This document shows positions 6,976-16,053 of a stretch of DNA of 64,000 bases, one piece after another. This stretch comes from Pedobacter psychrodurus (GTDB lineage: Bacteria; Bacteroidota; Bacteroidia; Sphingobacteriales; Sphingobacteriaceae). The notes beneath the pieces were generated by a model. It searched no databases, was not told where the DNA came from, and worked only from the letters and a program-made list of their open reading frames with translations. The stretch covers positions 200,847 through 264,846 of the forward strand of contig NZ_SJSO01000004.1 in NCBI RefSeq assembly GCF_004331735.1. The letters run 5' to 3'. How positions within the stretch are numbered: position 1 is the stretch's first letter; each line of letters starts with the position of its first letter. Made by a program: the position numbers and the translations under genes.

Positions 6976-9711
6976 ATGAGAAATTTTCTGATTTTTATTT
7001 CCTGTTATTTTTTATCGATATCATTTTCAAATGCCAACCTTAGGATACAGAAAACAATTGTAATTTCTATCGAAAATCATGTGCGTGTGCGTTTTGGTGC
7101 CGAAAAGCTATCAAAAGCTTTAGCTAAGTTGAATTATTCAGCCAAAATCGAACAAAAAGATAAGCTTATAGCAACGAACAATGTAATTGCGATTGGTGTG
7201 TTTTCGGATAAACTTTTTGCCAATAATCTTCCGCTAGAAATTAAGAATAAAATCTCAGTCACCCAGAAAGAAGGCTTTCATATCTACACCGGAAAAAATG
7301 GCGTACTTTATATCATAGGCAACGATGCATCTGGCGCGTTATACGGCTGCATTGAACTGGCCGATCAGATCAACAGCACGCATAAACTACCCACGCAAAT
7401 GGCCCTTAGTGATCAGCCTGAAATGGTATTAAGAGGCACTTGTATAGGTTTGCAGAAACCAGATTACCTGCCAGGGCATGATGTTTATGAATATCCTTAC
7501 ACCCCAGAAACTTTCCCGTGGCTTTACGATAAAGCTTTATGGATTAAATATTTGGATATGATGGTGGAAAACCGTTATAATTCGCTTTATTTATGGAACG
7601 GACATCCATTTTCGTCACTCTTGAGGTTAAAAGATTATCCATATGCGGTTGAGGTAGATGATCCGACCCTGAAAAAGAATGAAGAAATCTTCCAGTTTTT
7701 GACTCAAGAGGCCGATAAACGCGGTATTTGGGTAATCCAGATGTTTTACAACATCATCATCCCTAAGCCTTTTGCCGATAAACATGGCTTAAAAACACAG
7801 GATAGGAACCGCCCCATTATTCCTTTAATTGCCGATTATACCCGTAAATCGATTGCTTCATTTGTAGAAAAATATCCAAATGTAGGTTTGATGGTAGCAC
7901 TAGGCGAAGCGATGGAAGGCGTTGGTCAGGATGACATTGATTGGTTTACCAAAACGATTATTCCAGGGGTGAAAGAGGGACTAAAAGCGGCTGGCATTAA
8001 GGAAGAACCACCAATTGTACTGCGAGCGCACGATACCGATGCACCAAGCGTAATGAAAGCTGCTTTGCCATTTTACAAAAACCTGTATACCGAAAACAAA
8101 TTTAATGGGGAGGCCTTAACCACTAACACACCGCGCGGCGCTTGGGCAGATTTAAACCGAAAATTAGCGGCCATTGGTACTGTTAATATCTCTAACGTAC
8201 ATATTTTAGCCAATTTAGAACCGTTTAGATATGGCTCGGCAGATTTTATTCAGAAATCAGTTCAGGCGATGAACAAGATTTATGGCGCAAAAGGTTTGCA
8301 TTTATATCCTCAAGCCAGTTACTGGGACTGGCCTTATTCGGCTGATGACGTAAAAGGCAGGTTGTTAGAGGTAGACCGCGATTGGATCTGGTACAAGGAG
8401 TGGGCAAGATATTCGTGGAACTCGCAGAGAGACCGTGCCCAAGAAATTAATTATTGGGGCAAAGAACTGGCTGATAAATATGGGGCTAATTTAGCAGGTG
8501 GTAAAGCCATTCTGAATGCTTATGAAGAGTCGGGAGAAATATCTCCTAAACTTTTGCGCAGGTATGGCATTACGGATGGTAACAGGCAAACACTAACCTT
8601 AGGCATGTTGATGACTCAGCTCATTAATCCCTATCGTTACGGTGTATTTACGTTGATGTACGAATCAGAAGCGCCAGAGGGTGAGATGATTATTGAGTTT
8701 GCCGAAAAAGAATGGAAGAAACAAGGGCATATCGGCGAAACACCCGTTCAGGTGGCGCGCGAAGTAGTTGAACATGGTAAAAAAGCCATCCAGTCGATTA
8801 ATGAAGCTAAATCAACCGTAACAAAAGATACTGCAGAATTCGGCAGACTTAAAAATGATATCTATTGCTACGATGCAATGGCTAATTTTTATGCTGAAAA
8901 AGTGAAGGCAGCACTATGGATACTGAGGTATAAATATTCGAACCAAGTTTCTGATCTGGAGCAGGCATTGCCTTTTTTACAAAAAAGTGTAAATCATTAT
9001 GCTGAACTGGTTAAACTCACAGAACATAGTTACTTGTATGCCAACAGCATGCAAACCAAGCAGCGAAAAATCCCAATGCGTGGAGTAGATAAAACCTTTA
9101 TCCACTGGAAAGAGATGTTACCCGTCTTCACCAAAGAACTTAATCATTTCAAACGCAGTATCGATTCTCTAAAATCTATAAAACAGGGAACAGTTGTTGC
9201 AATTGTGCCTTATAAAGCTGCTGATGTAAAAGTTTTAAATGCAACAGAAAGTTACGTGATTGCCAAGGATGTACAGCTGTTTTCAGATACGACTGTTAAG
9301 ATAAAAGAAGTTGCAGCACAGCTGGTAGGTTTAAAAGGAATCAAACTTGCAAAAGACAAACAAATTAAAACGGGTACTGAAATTAAATTCAGTACCAAAG
9401 TAGCTGTAAAATTGCTGATAGGCTTTTTTAATCAGAAAGATCCTCAATATCTTGCTCCTCCACAGTTGGAAACCGATGCAAGTGCCAACAATTACGGTCA
9501 ATCGGAAATTAAAATATCGAATGCCTTGGTTCCTTACGGCTTTCCTCCGGTTAATGTTCATGCTTATTCTTTCCCGGCAGGAACGCATACCTTAAATTTA
9601 GGCAAAGGCGCTTGTTTGGTTTTGGGTTTTATTGATGATAAACAGGAACTGCGCATTTTTAATGCTGGTTTAGATGGTAGAGGAAAAGATATAGATTGGT
9701 TATTTGAATAA
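6976..9711 (+). CDS. Secreted glycoside hydrolase of unassigned family (GH20/GH67-like N-domain and TIM barrel)
   Basis: This 911-residue protein has a signal peptide (hydrophobic residues 3-20, cleavage near SNA). Residues about 25-145 resemble the zincin-like N-terminal domain found before the barrel in GH20, GH67, GH84 and GH115 enzymes, ending in GNDASGALYGCIELADQI. A barrel follows, beginning MVLRGTCIGLQKPDY, with YLDMMVENRYNSLYLW, a predicted acidic site VALGEAMEGVGQDD, and HLYPQASYWDWPYS. A helical region and a C-terminal beta domain complete it. I do not recognise a GH20 Asp-Glu pair or a GH115 signature, so substrate is unknown; a uronidase is one guess from fold and pectin context. 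Its TAA overlaps the next ATG (TAATG), so the two genes are coupled. Confidence 0.7.
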   Translation: MRNFLIFISCYFLSISFSNANLRIQKTIVISIENHVRVRFGAEKLSKALAKLNYSAKIEQKDKLIATNNVIAIGVFSDKLFANNLPLEIKNKISVTQKEGFHIYTGKNGVLYIIGNDASGALYGCIELADQINSTHKLPTQMALSDQPEMVLRGTCIGLQKPDYLPGHDVYEYPYTPETFPWLYDKALWIKYLDMMVENRYNSLYLWNGHPFSSLLRLKDYPYAVEVDDPTLKKNEEIFQFLTQEADKRGIWVIQMFYNIIIPKPFADKHGLKTQDRNRPIIPLIADYTRKSIASFVEKYPNVGLMVALGEAMEGVGQDDIDWFTKTIIPGVKEGLKAAGIKEEPPIVLRAHDTDAPSVMKAALPFYKNLYTENKFNGEALTTNTPRGAWADLNRKLAAIGTVNISNVHILANLEPFRYGSADFIQKSVQAMNKIYGAKGLHLYPQASYWDWPYSADDVKGRLLEVDRDWIWYKEWARYSWNSQRDRAQEINYWGKELADKYGANLAGGKAILNAYEESGEISPKLLRRYGITDGNRQTLTLGMLMTQLINPYRYGVFTLMYESEAPEGEMIIEFAEKEWKKQGHIGETPVQVAREVVEHGKKAIQSINEAKSTVTKDTAEFGRLKNDIYCYDAMANFYAEKVKAALWILRYKYSNQVSDLEQALPFLQKSVNHYAELVKLTEHSYLYANSMQTKQRKIPMRGVDKTFIHWKEMLPVFTKELNHFKRSIDSLKSIKQGTVVAIVPYKAADVKVLNATESYVIAKDVQLFSDTTVKIKEVAAQLVGLKGIKLAKDKQIKTGTEIKFSTKVAVKLLIGFFNQKDPQYLAPPQLETDASANNYGQSEIKISNALVPYGFPPVNVHAYSFPAGTHTLNLGKGACLVLGFIDDKQELRIFNAGLDGRGKDIDWLFE

Positions 9712-11264
9712 TGATACATACAAGAAAATTTATTGCAACAGTTGCTTTGTCACTATTGACAATCACAGGCTTTGCGCAGCAGAAGTCAATTCTGGGAACT
9801 GAAAAATTGAAGAAATACGTCACCTATTTTAATTCGATAGATACAGAAGCTGTAAAAAATTATGTGCCCAATGCCGAAGCTTTTAAGTGGTTGGCTGAGC
9901 AGGCACCTTTGTTCGAGTGCCCAGATTCGGTGTTGGAACAAAACTATTACTACCGTTGGTGGACCTATCGTAAACACCTGGTTAAAACGCCTGAAGGGTT
10001 CATTTTTACAGAGTTTATAGAGCCAGTTAAACATGCAGGGAAGTACAATTCCATTAGCTGCGCATTAGGTCATCATATTTACGAAGGTAGGTGGCTAAAG
10101 GATAATGCTTATTTAAAAGATTACATCAAATTCTGGCTTTATCATGCCGATGTTGGCCAAACCAAACAACGTTTTCATCAATTTAGCAGTTGGGTGGATG
10201 ATGCTGTTTATCAGAATTATTTGGTGCAACCTGATCAAGAATTTTTAAAAGAAATTTTGCCAGCATTGGTTAAAGATTATGGCAAATGGGAAACTGAAAG
10301 GCAGCTTAAAAACGGCTTGTTCTGGCAGCATGATGTTAAGGATGGCATGGAAGAATCGGTCAGTGGATCAAGAAAAGATCAGAACCAGCGACCAACGATA
10401 AACAGTTATATGTATGGCAATGCTATGGCTTTGGATAAAATTGCCACACTTTTAGGTGATAAAACCTTGGCTGGCAAATACAAAAACAAAGCAATTGTAC
10501 TGAAAAAACTGGTTCAGGATAGTTTATGGAATGTTTCTTCTGCGTTTTTTGAAACCAGAAAAGCCAAAGGCGGCTCAGCAGATGTGAGAGAAGCCATCGG
10601 TTTTACGCCCTGGGAATTTAACCTGCCTGATGATCAGTCAAATTATGCAAAAGCCTGGAATCAGTTACTCGATACTGCCGGATTTAAAGCGCCCTGGGGC
10701 TTAACAACTGCCGAAAGAAGAAACCCAACATTCAGAACAAGGGGAACAGGACATAGCTGTGAATGGGATGGTGCACTCTGGCCTTTTGCCAGCTCGCAAA
10801 CTTTAAAGGGGTTGGCAAATCTGTTAACCAATTATAAAAAACATGGTAAAATGAATGCTGAAGTCTTTTATCAGGAGCTGCATCAATATGCGGCTTCTCA
10901 TGTAAAAAACGGTAAACCTTACATCGGCGAATACCAGGATGAGAAAACTGGAGAATGGTTAAAGGGGGATAATCCACGGAGCAGTTTTTATAATCACTCT
11001 ACCTTTAATGACTTAATTATCAATGATCTGATTGGCATAAAACCGCGTCAGGATAATGTTCTTGAAATTTCTCCATTAATCCCTAGAAATCAGTGGGATT
11101 GGTTCATGTTAGATCAAGTATCGTACCACGGTAAAACGTTAACCATTTTGTGGGATAAAACCGGAAAAAAATATAATAAAGGCAAAGGATTATTGGTATT
11201 TGTAGATGGTAAAGAAATTTACAAAAGCAAAGATTTGAAGCCGCTGAAAGTTAAAATGGATTAA
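9711..11264 (+). CDS. MGH1/GH63-like (alpha/alpha)6-barrel glycoside hydrolase, secreted
   Basis: The 517-residue protein has a signal peptide ending FAQ at residue 22. The rest looks like an (alpha/alpha)6 barrel of the mannosylglycerate-hydrolase/GH63/trehalase-like group: YYRWWTYRKHL, DGMEESVSGSRKDQNQRPTI, GFTPWEFNLP, WDGALWPFASSQTLKGLANLL and FYNHSTFNDLIINDLIGIKP. The acidic residues in DGMEESVSG and the GEYQDEKTGEW loop are candidate catalytic sites. RG-II degrading PULs contain (alpha/alpha)6 enzymes for rare sugars such as beta-L-arabinofuranose, so a pectin side-chain role is possible, but the family number is not certain. Start ATG overlaps the preceding stop. Confidence 0.7.
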   Translation: MIHTRKFIATVALSLLTITGFAQQKSILGTEKLKKYVTYFNSIDTEAVKNYVPNAEAFKWLAEQAPLFECPDSVLEQNYYYRWWTYRKHLVKTPEGFIFTEFIEPVKHAGKYNSISCALGHHIYEGRWLKDNAYLKDYIKFWLYHADVGQTKQRFHQFSSWVDDAVYQNYLVQPDQEFLKEILPALVKDYGKWETERQLKNGLFWQHDVKDGMEESVSGSRKDQNQRPTINSYMYGNAMALDKIATLLGDKTLAGKYKNKAIVLKKLVQDSLWNVSSAFFETRKAKGGSADVREAIGFTPWEFNLPDDQSNYAKAWNQLLDTAGFKAPWGLTTAERRNPTFRTRGTGHSCEWDGALWPFASSQTLKGLANLLTNYKKHGKMNAEVFYQELHQYAASHVKNGKPYIGEYQDEKTGEWLKGDNPRSSFYNHSTFNDLIINDLIGIKPRQDNVLEISPLIPRNQWDWFMLDQVSYHGKTLTILWDKTGKKYNKGKGLLVFVDGKEIYKSKDLKPLKVKMD

Positions 11265-11275
11265 GTTAGGAGCCT

Positions 11276-11413
11276 CGGTCTGTGTCCTCACAGACCGAAA
11301 TAACTTCTATTGGTTCGTGGGGACACAAACCAAGGCAGTATAAAAAAGCGATGGAATCGCTGACCTCACTCATCCTCGTTATTCCAAAGGAATCACTTTG
11401 TGACAAACGAGGA
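11276..11413. repeat. Cluster of palindromes including the TTGGTTCGTG family
   Basis: Three hairpin-forming repeats lie after the 9711-11264 gene. CGGTCTGTG...CACAGACCG spans 11276-11297. A 24-bp copy of the TTGGTTCGTG repeat, with a GGGACACA centre, spans 11310-11333. An inverted repeat TCCTCGTT...AACGAGGA spans 11373-11413. The TTGGTTCGTG repeat recurs at 16061-16084 and 62012-62035, where it lies inside coding sequence. Confidence 0.75.
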
Positions 11414-11433
11414 CGATAAATTATAAAAAAAAT

Positions 11434-11526
11434 CGTCATAGCGAATGGAAGCGTTGAATGTGGGAGAAGTGAAGCAATCTATTGCGCTTCATAATTGGAA
11501 AGATTGCTTCGTGCCTCGCAATGACG
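11434..11526. repeat. REP-like inverted repeat (CGTCATTGCG/GCAATCT family)
   Basis: The left arm starts CGTCATAGCGAATGGAAGCG and contains GAAGCAATCT; the right arm contains AGATTGCTTC and ends CTCGCAATGACG. It lies just upstream of the GH28 gene, and an open frame through it would add about 35 spurious residues to that protein. Confidence 0.8.
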
Positions 11527-11549
11527 ACAAAAAAATAAAATGTAATCAA

Positions 11550-13136
11550 ATGAAATACTCCATCAATATTATCAAAGCTTTAATTTTCATACTTACCACT
11601 TGTATTGGTTTAACGGCCAATGCCCAATCTTATTACAACGTAATTAAATACGGTGCAAAAAACGACAGTAGCAAGTTGGCCACAACAGCAATCAAAAATG
11701 CGATAGAAGCGGCATCAAAAGCTGGTGGTGGAACAGTTTATTTCCCTGCCGGAAAATACCTAACCGGCGCCATACATTTAAAAAGCAACATCATCATATT
11801 AATTGATGCAGGTGCTGAACTACATTTCAGCGATAATTTTGACGATTATTTACCCATGGTAAAAAGTCGGTACGAAGGTGTTGATGTAACCAGTTTTTCA
11901 CCATTGTTTTACGCTTATAAAGTAGAAAATATCTCGATTATCGGCAGGGGGATTATTGATGGACATGGCAAGAAATGGTGGGATTTTGTTGAAGGTTATA
12001 AAGAAGGGCAACCACGGTCGAAATGGCAAACTACGTTTGATGGTTTAAATAAGGATATTATTTTGCCAGACGATCCAAAGCAGATGAAAAGAGGTTTTCT
12101 TCGTCCACCGTTTATACAACCCATGTTTTGTAAAAATGTATTGATTGATGGAATTACGATCCGCAATTCTCCTTTCTGGACAATAAATCCAGAATTCTGC
12201 GAAAATGTTAAGATTCATGCAGTTACCATCAACAACCCACATTCGCCGAATACAGATGGGATTAATCCTGAATCTTGTAAAAATGTACATATTTCAGATT
12301 GCCTCATCAGTGTAGGCGATGATTGTATCACCATTAAATCGGGCAAAGATGCACCTGGAATAAAAATGGCAGTTCCCGCAGAAAATTACGTGATTACCAA
12401 TTGTACCATGCTATCCGGTCATGGAGGTGTGGTAATCGGCAGCGAAATGTCGGGCGATGTACGCAAAATTGCCATCTCTAATTGTATTTTCGATGGTACA
12501 GATCGAGGAATCCGCATTAAAACCGCTCGTGGCAGGGGTGGGGTGGTAGAAGATATCAGGGTAAGCAATATTATTATGAAAAACATTAAAGACCAGGCGA
12601 TTGTATTGGATATGCAATATGCAAAAACCAATGTAGAACCCGTTTCTGAACGAACACCTATCTTTAGAAATATCCATTTCAGTAACATTACGGGGCAGGT
12701 TAACCAGGCCGCTTATTTAAATGGTTTAGAAGAAATGCCTATCGATAATATTACCTTCAACGATATTAATATGGACGCTAAAACTGGTTTTTCTATCAAT
12801 AATTCCAGTAATATTGAGTTTCATAATGTAACGGTAAATACGGAGTTAGGCCCATCATTAAAAGCATTAAAAGTGAATAATTTAATTATTGATGGTTTAA
12901 AAAGCAATAAACCAAATGTAAATGCGGCTGTAATCGATCTTACAAACGTATCAGATCTGTTTCTTTACAATGCTTTTCCAACGAAAGAAACAGTTACTTA
13001 TTTAAAATTAAGCGGGGCTGAAACTAAAAACATATTCTTAGGAAACAATAATTTTAGGCGAGTGAGGGAGGCGGTTAAAAAAGAGAAGGAAGTAAGCAGC
13101 AACATCGAAATTATTTCAGGCGATAAAGGACAATAA
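11550..13136 (+). CDS. GH28 polygalacturonase/rhamnogalacturonase-type hydrolase, secreted
   Basis: GH28 enzymes hydrolyse galacturonic acid linkages in pectin. The start chosen is MKYSINIIKALIFILTTCIG, whose signal peptide ends NAQ; a longer frame from 11445 runs through a REP repeat and is rejected. The 528-residue mature architecture is a right-handed beta-helix. Catalytic motifs are intact: NTDGIN near residue 235, GDDC near 256, GHGG near 290 and RIKT near 322, giving the three Asp and the His and Arg-Lys of the family. It is followed one base later by the GH95 gene. Exo or endo action on homogalacturonan, rhamnogalacturonan or a side chain is not determined by these motifs. Confidence 0.9.
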   Translation: MKYSINIIKALIFILTTCIGLTANAQSYYNVIKYGAKNDSSKLATTAIKNAIEAASKAGGGTVYFPAGKYLTGAIHLKSNIIILIDAGAELHFSDNFDDYLPMVKSRYEGVDVTSFSPLFYAYKVENISIIGRGIIDGHGKKWWDFVEGYKEGQPRSKWQTTFDGLNKDIILPDDPKQMKRGFLRPPFIQPMFCKNVLIDGITIRNSPFWTINPEFCENVKIHAVTINNPHSPNTDGINPESCKNVHISDCLISVGDDCITIKSGKDAPGIKMAVPAENYVITNCTMLSGHGGVVIGSEMSGDVRKIAISNCIFDGTDRGIRIKTARGRGGVVEDIRVSNIIMKNIKDQAIVLDMQYAKTNVEPVSERTPIFRNIHFSNITGQVNQAAYLNGLEEMPIDNITFNDINMDAKTGFSINNSSNIEFHNVTVNTELGPSLKALKVNNLIIDGLKSNKPNVNAAVIDLTNVSDLFLYNAFPTKETVTYLKLSGAETKNIFLGNNNFRRVREAVKKEKEVSSNIEIISGDKGQ

Positions 13137-13137
13137 T

Positions 13138-15954
13138 ATGAGGTTTAAACTTTTATTAAGCACATCATTTTTAATTTTGACTGCTCATTTTAGCAGTTTT
13201 GCACAAGAAAACAACCACACTTTATGGTACAATAAAGCTGCTGAAAAGTGGACTGATGCCTTGCCCATAGGAAATGGCAGATTGGGTGCCATGATTTTTG
13301 CGGGAACTGCTGTTGATCATATCCAATTTAACGAGGAAACTTTATGGACAGGTAAGCCAAGGGATTATAACCGGAAAGGCGCTTATCAATATCTTCCTGA
13401 GATCAGAAAATTACTTTCCGAAGGAAAACAGGCAGCCGCAGAAGCCTTAGCACAAGAACATTTTATGGGCCTGCAAAGCAGTTCAGGTGATAGAAAAATT
13501 TGGGTAAATGAAATGAAAGCAGGAAAAGGTATTCAAGGAAACCCTGCGCTTACAAATTTTGATGATAAACTTTGGGAAACCATAAAAGTGCCAGCCTATG
13601 AAGGATGGGAAACCGTCGGTTTAGCCAATTTAGATGGCGCCGTTTGGTTCAGAACCACTTTTGATGTACCCGACAACTGGACTGGAAAAGATCTTATACT
13701 CGATCTTAACCGCATCCGTGATCAGGATTTTACTTATATCAATGGTGAATTGGTTGGCAACACCGATAATACGGAGCCAAGAAAATACACTATACCTGCC
13801 AAACTGATTAAAAAAGGCAAAAATGTAATTGCCATCCAGGTGCTTAATTATTTCGATAAAGGCGGATTGGCTGGTTATAAAGACACCTCAAAAAAGATTG
13901 GGATTTATCCTGTGGGAAGTAATATTGATCAAGGTATTTTGCTGATTAAAGCGTGGAAATATAAAATTCAGGATGAAAATCCACCTGCTGTTCCGCAATA
14001 CCAGGGTAGTTATCAGCCTTTTGGCGATCTGAACTTATATTTTAAACAAACAAAATCGATTGTTACCAATTACAAACGGTCTTTGGATATCAGTACCGCT
14101 GTGGCCAAAACAACCTACACTTTAAATGGTGTAAATTATCAGTGTGAGTATTTTGCAAGTCAGCCAAATCAGGCCATTGTAGTTCGCTTAACAGCCGATA
14201 AAAGAGCGGCTATTAGTTTTGATGCCGAGCTTTCCAGTCCACATCGACAGTCATCGGTAAAAACTTTAAGCAATAATGTAATTGCTTTATCAGTTCAAGT
14301 AAAAGATGGCGCATTAAAAGGCGAGAGCCGATTAACAGCTTTGGTTAAAAGCGGTTCAATTAAGGTACTTAACGGTAAAATCAGCATCAATCAGGCCGAT
14401 GAAGTAACACTTTATTTAACAGGAGGAACTAACTTTATTAATGCACAAAATGTTTCTGGAAATCCGGCAACTGCTAATATTAAAGCGCTAAACGGATTGA
14501 AAGGCAAAACTTATAAAGAGATTAAACAAAACCACATTAAAGAATACCAAAGTTACTATAACTCTTTCAGTGTTGATTTTGGCCGATCGGATAACGAAAA
14601 CCTTCCAACAGACGAAAGACTGGCCAAATTTGGAACGGCTAATGATCCTGCTTTTGCAGCATTGTACATGCAATATGGAAGGTATTTGTTGATTTCCAGC
14701 TCTCGTCCCGGTACACAGCTAGCCAATCTTCAGGGGATTTGGAACGACCTGCTTACACCACCATGGGGAAGCAAGTATACCACCAATATTAACCTCGAAA
14801 TGAATTATTGGCCAACTGAGATTCTCAATTTATCTGCGCTAAACGAACCGCTTTTTAATAAAATCAAAGGATTGGCAAAAACCGGAGCCGAAACGGCAAA
14901 AGCATATTACAATGCCCGTGGTTGGGTTTTACACCATAATACCGATTTGTGGAACGGAACAGCACCAATCAACGCTTCAAATCATGGTATTTGGGTAAGT
15001 GGTGGTGGCTGGTTAAGTCAACATTTATGGGAGCATTACCAATTTAGTAAAGACCGTAAGTTTCTGGAAACCGAAGCCTATCCTTTAATGAAACAAGCTG
15101 CTTTGTTTTTCGAAGATTTTTTGGTGAAAGATCCAAAAACAGGTTGGTTAATCAGTACGCCATCCAATTCACCAGAAAATGGAGGTTTGGTAGCTGGTCC
15201 AACAATGGATCACCAAATCATCAGATCACTGTTTAGAAATTGTATTGCTGCCTCAGAAACGCTCCATGTAGATGAGGATTTTAGAAATTCGTTAACGGTG
15301 AAAGTCAAACAGTTAGCGCCAAACCAGATTGGTAAATATGGTCAGTTACAAGAGTGGTTAGAAGATAAAGACGATACCACCAATAAACACCGTCACGTTT
15401 CCCATTTGTGGGGCGTTTACCCAGGAAATGACATTACCTGGGATGGCAATGAAAAAATGATGCAGGCTGCAAAACAGTCTTTATTATATCGTGGAGATGA
15501 TGCTACTGGCTGGAGTTTGGCCTGGAAAATTAATTTTTGGGCAAGATTTAAAGATGGCGACCACGCTATGAAATTGATTAAAATGTTAATGAAGCCCGCT
15601 AATAATGGAGCAGGTTCTTATGTAAACCTTTTTGATGCACATCCGCCTTTCCAGATTGATGGAAATTTTGGCGGTGCAGCCGGAATGGCCGAAATGATTG
15701 TGCAGAGCCACCAGGGTTATTTAGATATTTTACCGGCATTGCCAACAGCCATACCACATGGTGAAATTAAAGGACTCCTTGCCAGAGGTGGCTTTGAACT
15801 GGATTTAACCTGGGATAAAGGACGATTAACCTCACTAACAGTAAAATCTAAAACTGGAGGGAATTGTAAAATTCACTACAAAAATAACAACGCAACTATC
15901 GAAACAAAAGCTGGCGAAAGTTATAAACTGAATGGAGATCTGAAATTGCTATAA
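13138..15954 (+). CDS. GH95 family alpha-L-fucosidase/alpha-L-galactosidase with an inserted beta-sandwich domain
   Basis: GH95 inverting enzymes release alpha-L-fucose or alpha-L-galactose. The 938-residue protein has a signal peptide ending FAQ (about residue 22), then the GH95 N-domain (LWYNKAAEKWTDALPIGNG). Residues about 115-270 are an extra jelly-roll resembling GH2 sugar-binding domains (VWFRTTFDVPDNWTGKDLIL), which interrupts the usual N-domain before YQPFGDLNLYF. In the catalytic barrel, N550 and N552 (TTNINLEMNYWP), E680 (SNSPENGG) and D841 (QIDGNFGG) match the known catalytic set. The residue two before N550 is Thr, where fucosidases have His, which hints at L-galactose. It lies between GH28 and GH2 genes. 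Confidence 0.9.
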   Translation: MRFKLLLSTSFLILTAHFSSFAQENNHTLWYNKAAEKWTDALPIGNGRLGAMIFAGTAVDHIQFNEETLWTGKPRDYNRKGAYQYLPEIRKLLSEGKQAAAEALAQEHFMGLQSSSGDRKIWVNEMKAGKGIQGNPALTNFDDKLWETIKVPAYEGWETVGLANLDGAVWFRTTFDVPDNWTGKDLILDLNRIRDQDFTYINGELVGNTDNTEPRKYTIPAKLIKKGKNVIAIQVLNYFDKGGLAGYKDTSKKIGIYPVGSNIDQGILLIKAWKYKIQDENPPAVPQYQGSYQPFGDLNLYFKQTKSIVTNYKRSLDISTAVAKTTYTLNGVNYQCEYFASQPNQAIVVRLTADKRAAISFDAELSSPHRQSSVKTLSNNVIALSVQVKDGALKGESRLTALVKSGSIKVLNGKISINQADEVTLYLTGGTNFINAQNVSGNPATANIKALNGLKGKTYKEIKQNHIKEYQSYYNSFSVDFGRSDNENLPTDERLAKFGTANDPAFAALYMQYGRYLLISSSRPGTQLANLQGIWNDLLTPPWGSKYTTNINLEMNYWPTEILNLSALNEPLFNKIKGLAKTGAETAKAYYNARGWVLHHNTDLWNGTAPINASNHGIWVSGGGWLSQHLWEHYQFSKDRKFLETEAYPLMKQAALFFEDFLVKDPKTGWLISTPSNSPENGGLVAGPTMDHQIIRSLFRNCIAASETLHVDEDFRNSLTVKVKQLAPNQIGKYGQLQEWLEDKDDTTNKHRHVSHLWGVYPGNDITWDGNEKMMQAAKQSLLYRGDDATGWSLAWKINFWARFKDGDHAMKLIKMLMKPANNGAGSYVNLFDAHPPFQIDGNFGGAAGMAEMIVQSHQGYLDILPALPTAIPHGEIKGLLARGGFELDLTWDKGRLTSLTVKSKTGGNCKIHYKNNNATIETKAGESYKLNGDLKLL

Positions 15955-15971
15955 AATATGGATAATAAAAT

Positions 15972-16004
15972 CGTCATTGCGAGGAGGAACGACGAAGCAA
16001 TCTC
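15972..16004. repeat. REP-like half element within the 5' region of the GH2 gene
   Basis: CGTCATTGCGAGGAGGAACG followed by ACGAAGCAATCTC is the same family as at 11434, 47919, 49935 and 54236. The frame stays open through it from an ATG at 15958, but the resulting peptide (IARRNDEAIS) is a repeat translation, not a protein domain. Confidence 0.75.
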
Positions 16005-16053
16005 CTTTACAAGAGACTTATTTAAATTTAATTTTTTAAATATTTTTTGCTGC

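Noticed and set aside
11276..11530. Possible CRISPR-like array
   Set aside because: The repeats are palindromes of different sequence and irregular spacing, with no unique spacers of constant length and no cas genes.
11445..11549. N-terminal extension of the GH28 frame upstream of 11550
   Set aside because: It is a translation of a REP-like repeat; the signal peptide begins at the ATG at 11550.
12411..12688. Two overlapping antisense ORFs inside the GH28 gene
   Set aside because: They are shadows of a well-supported coding frame, with no family features.
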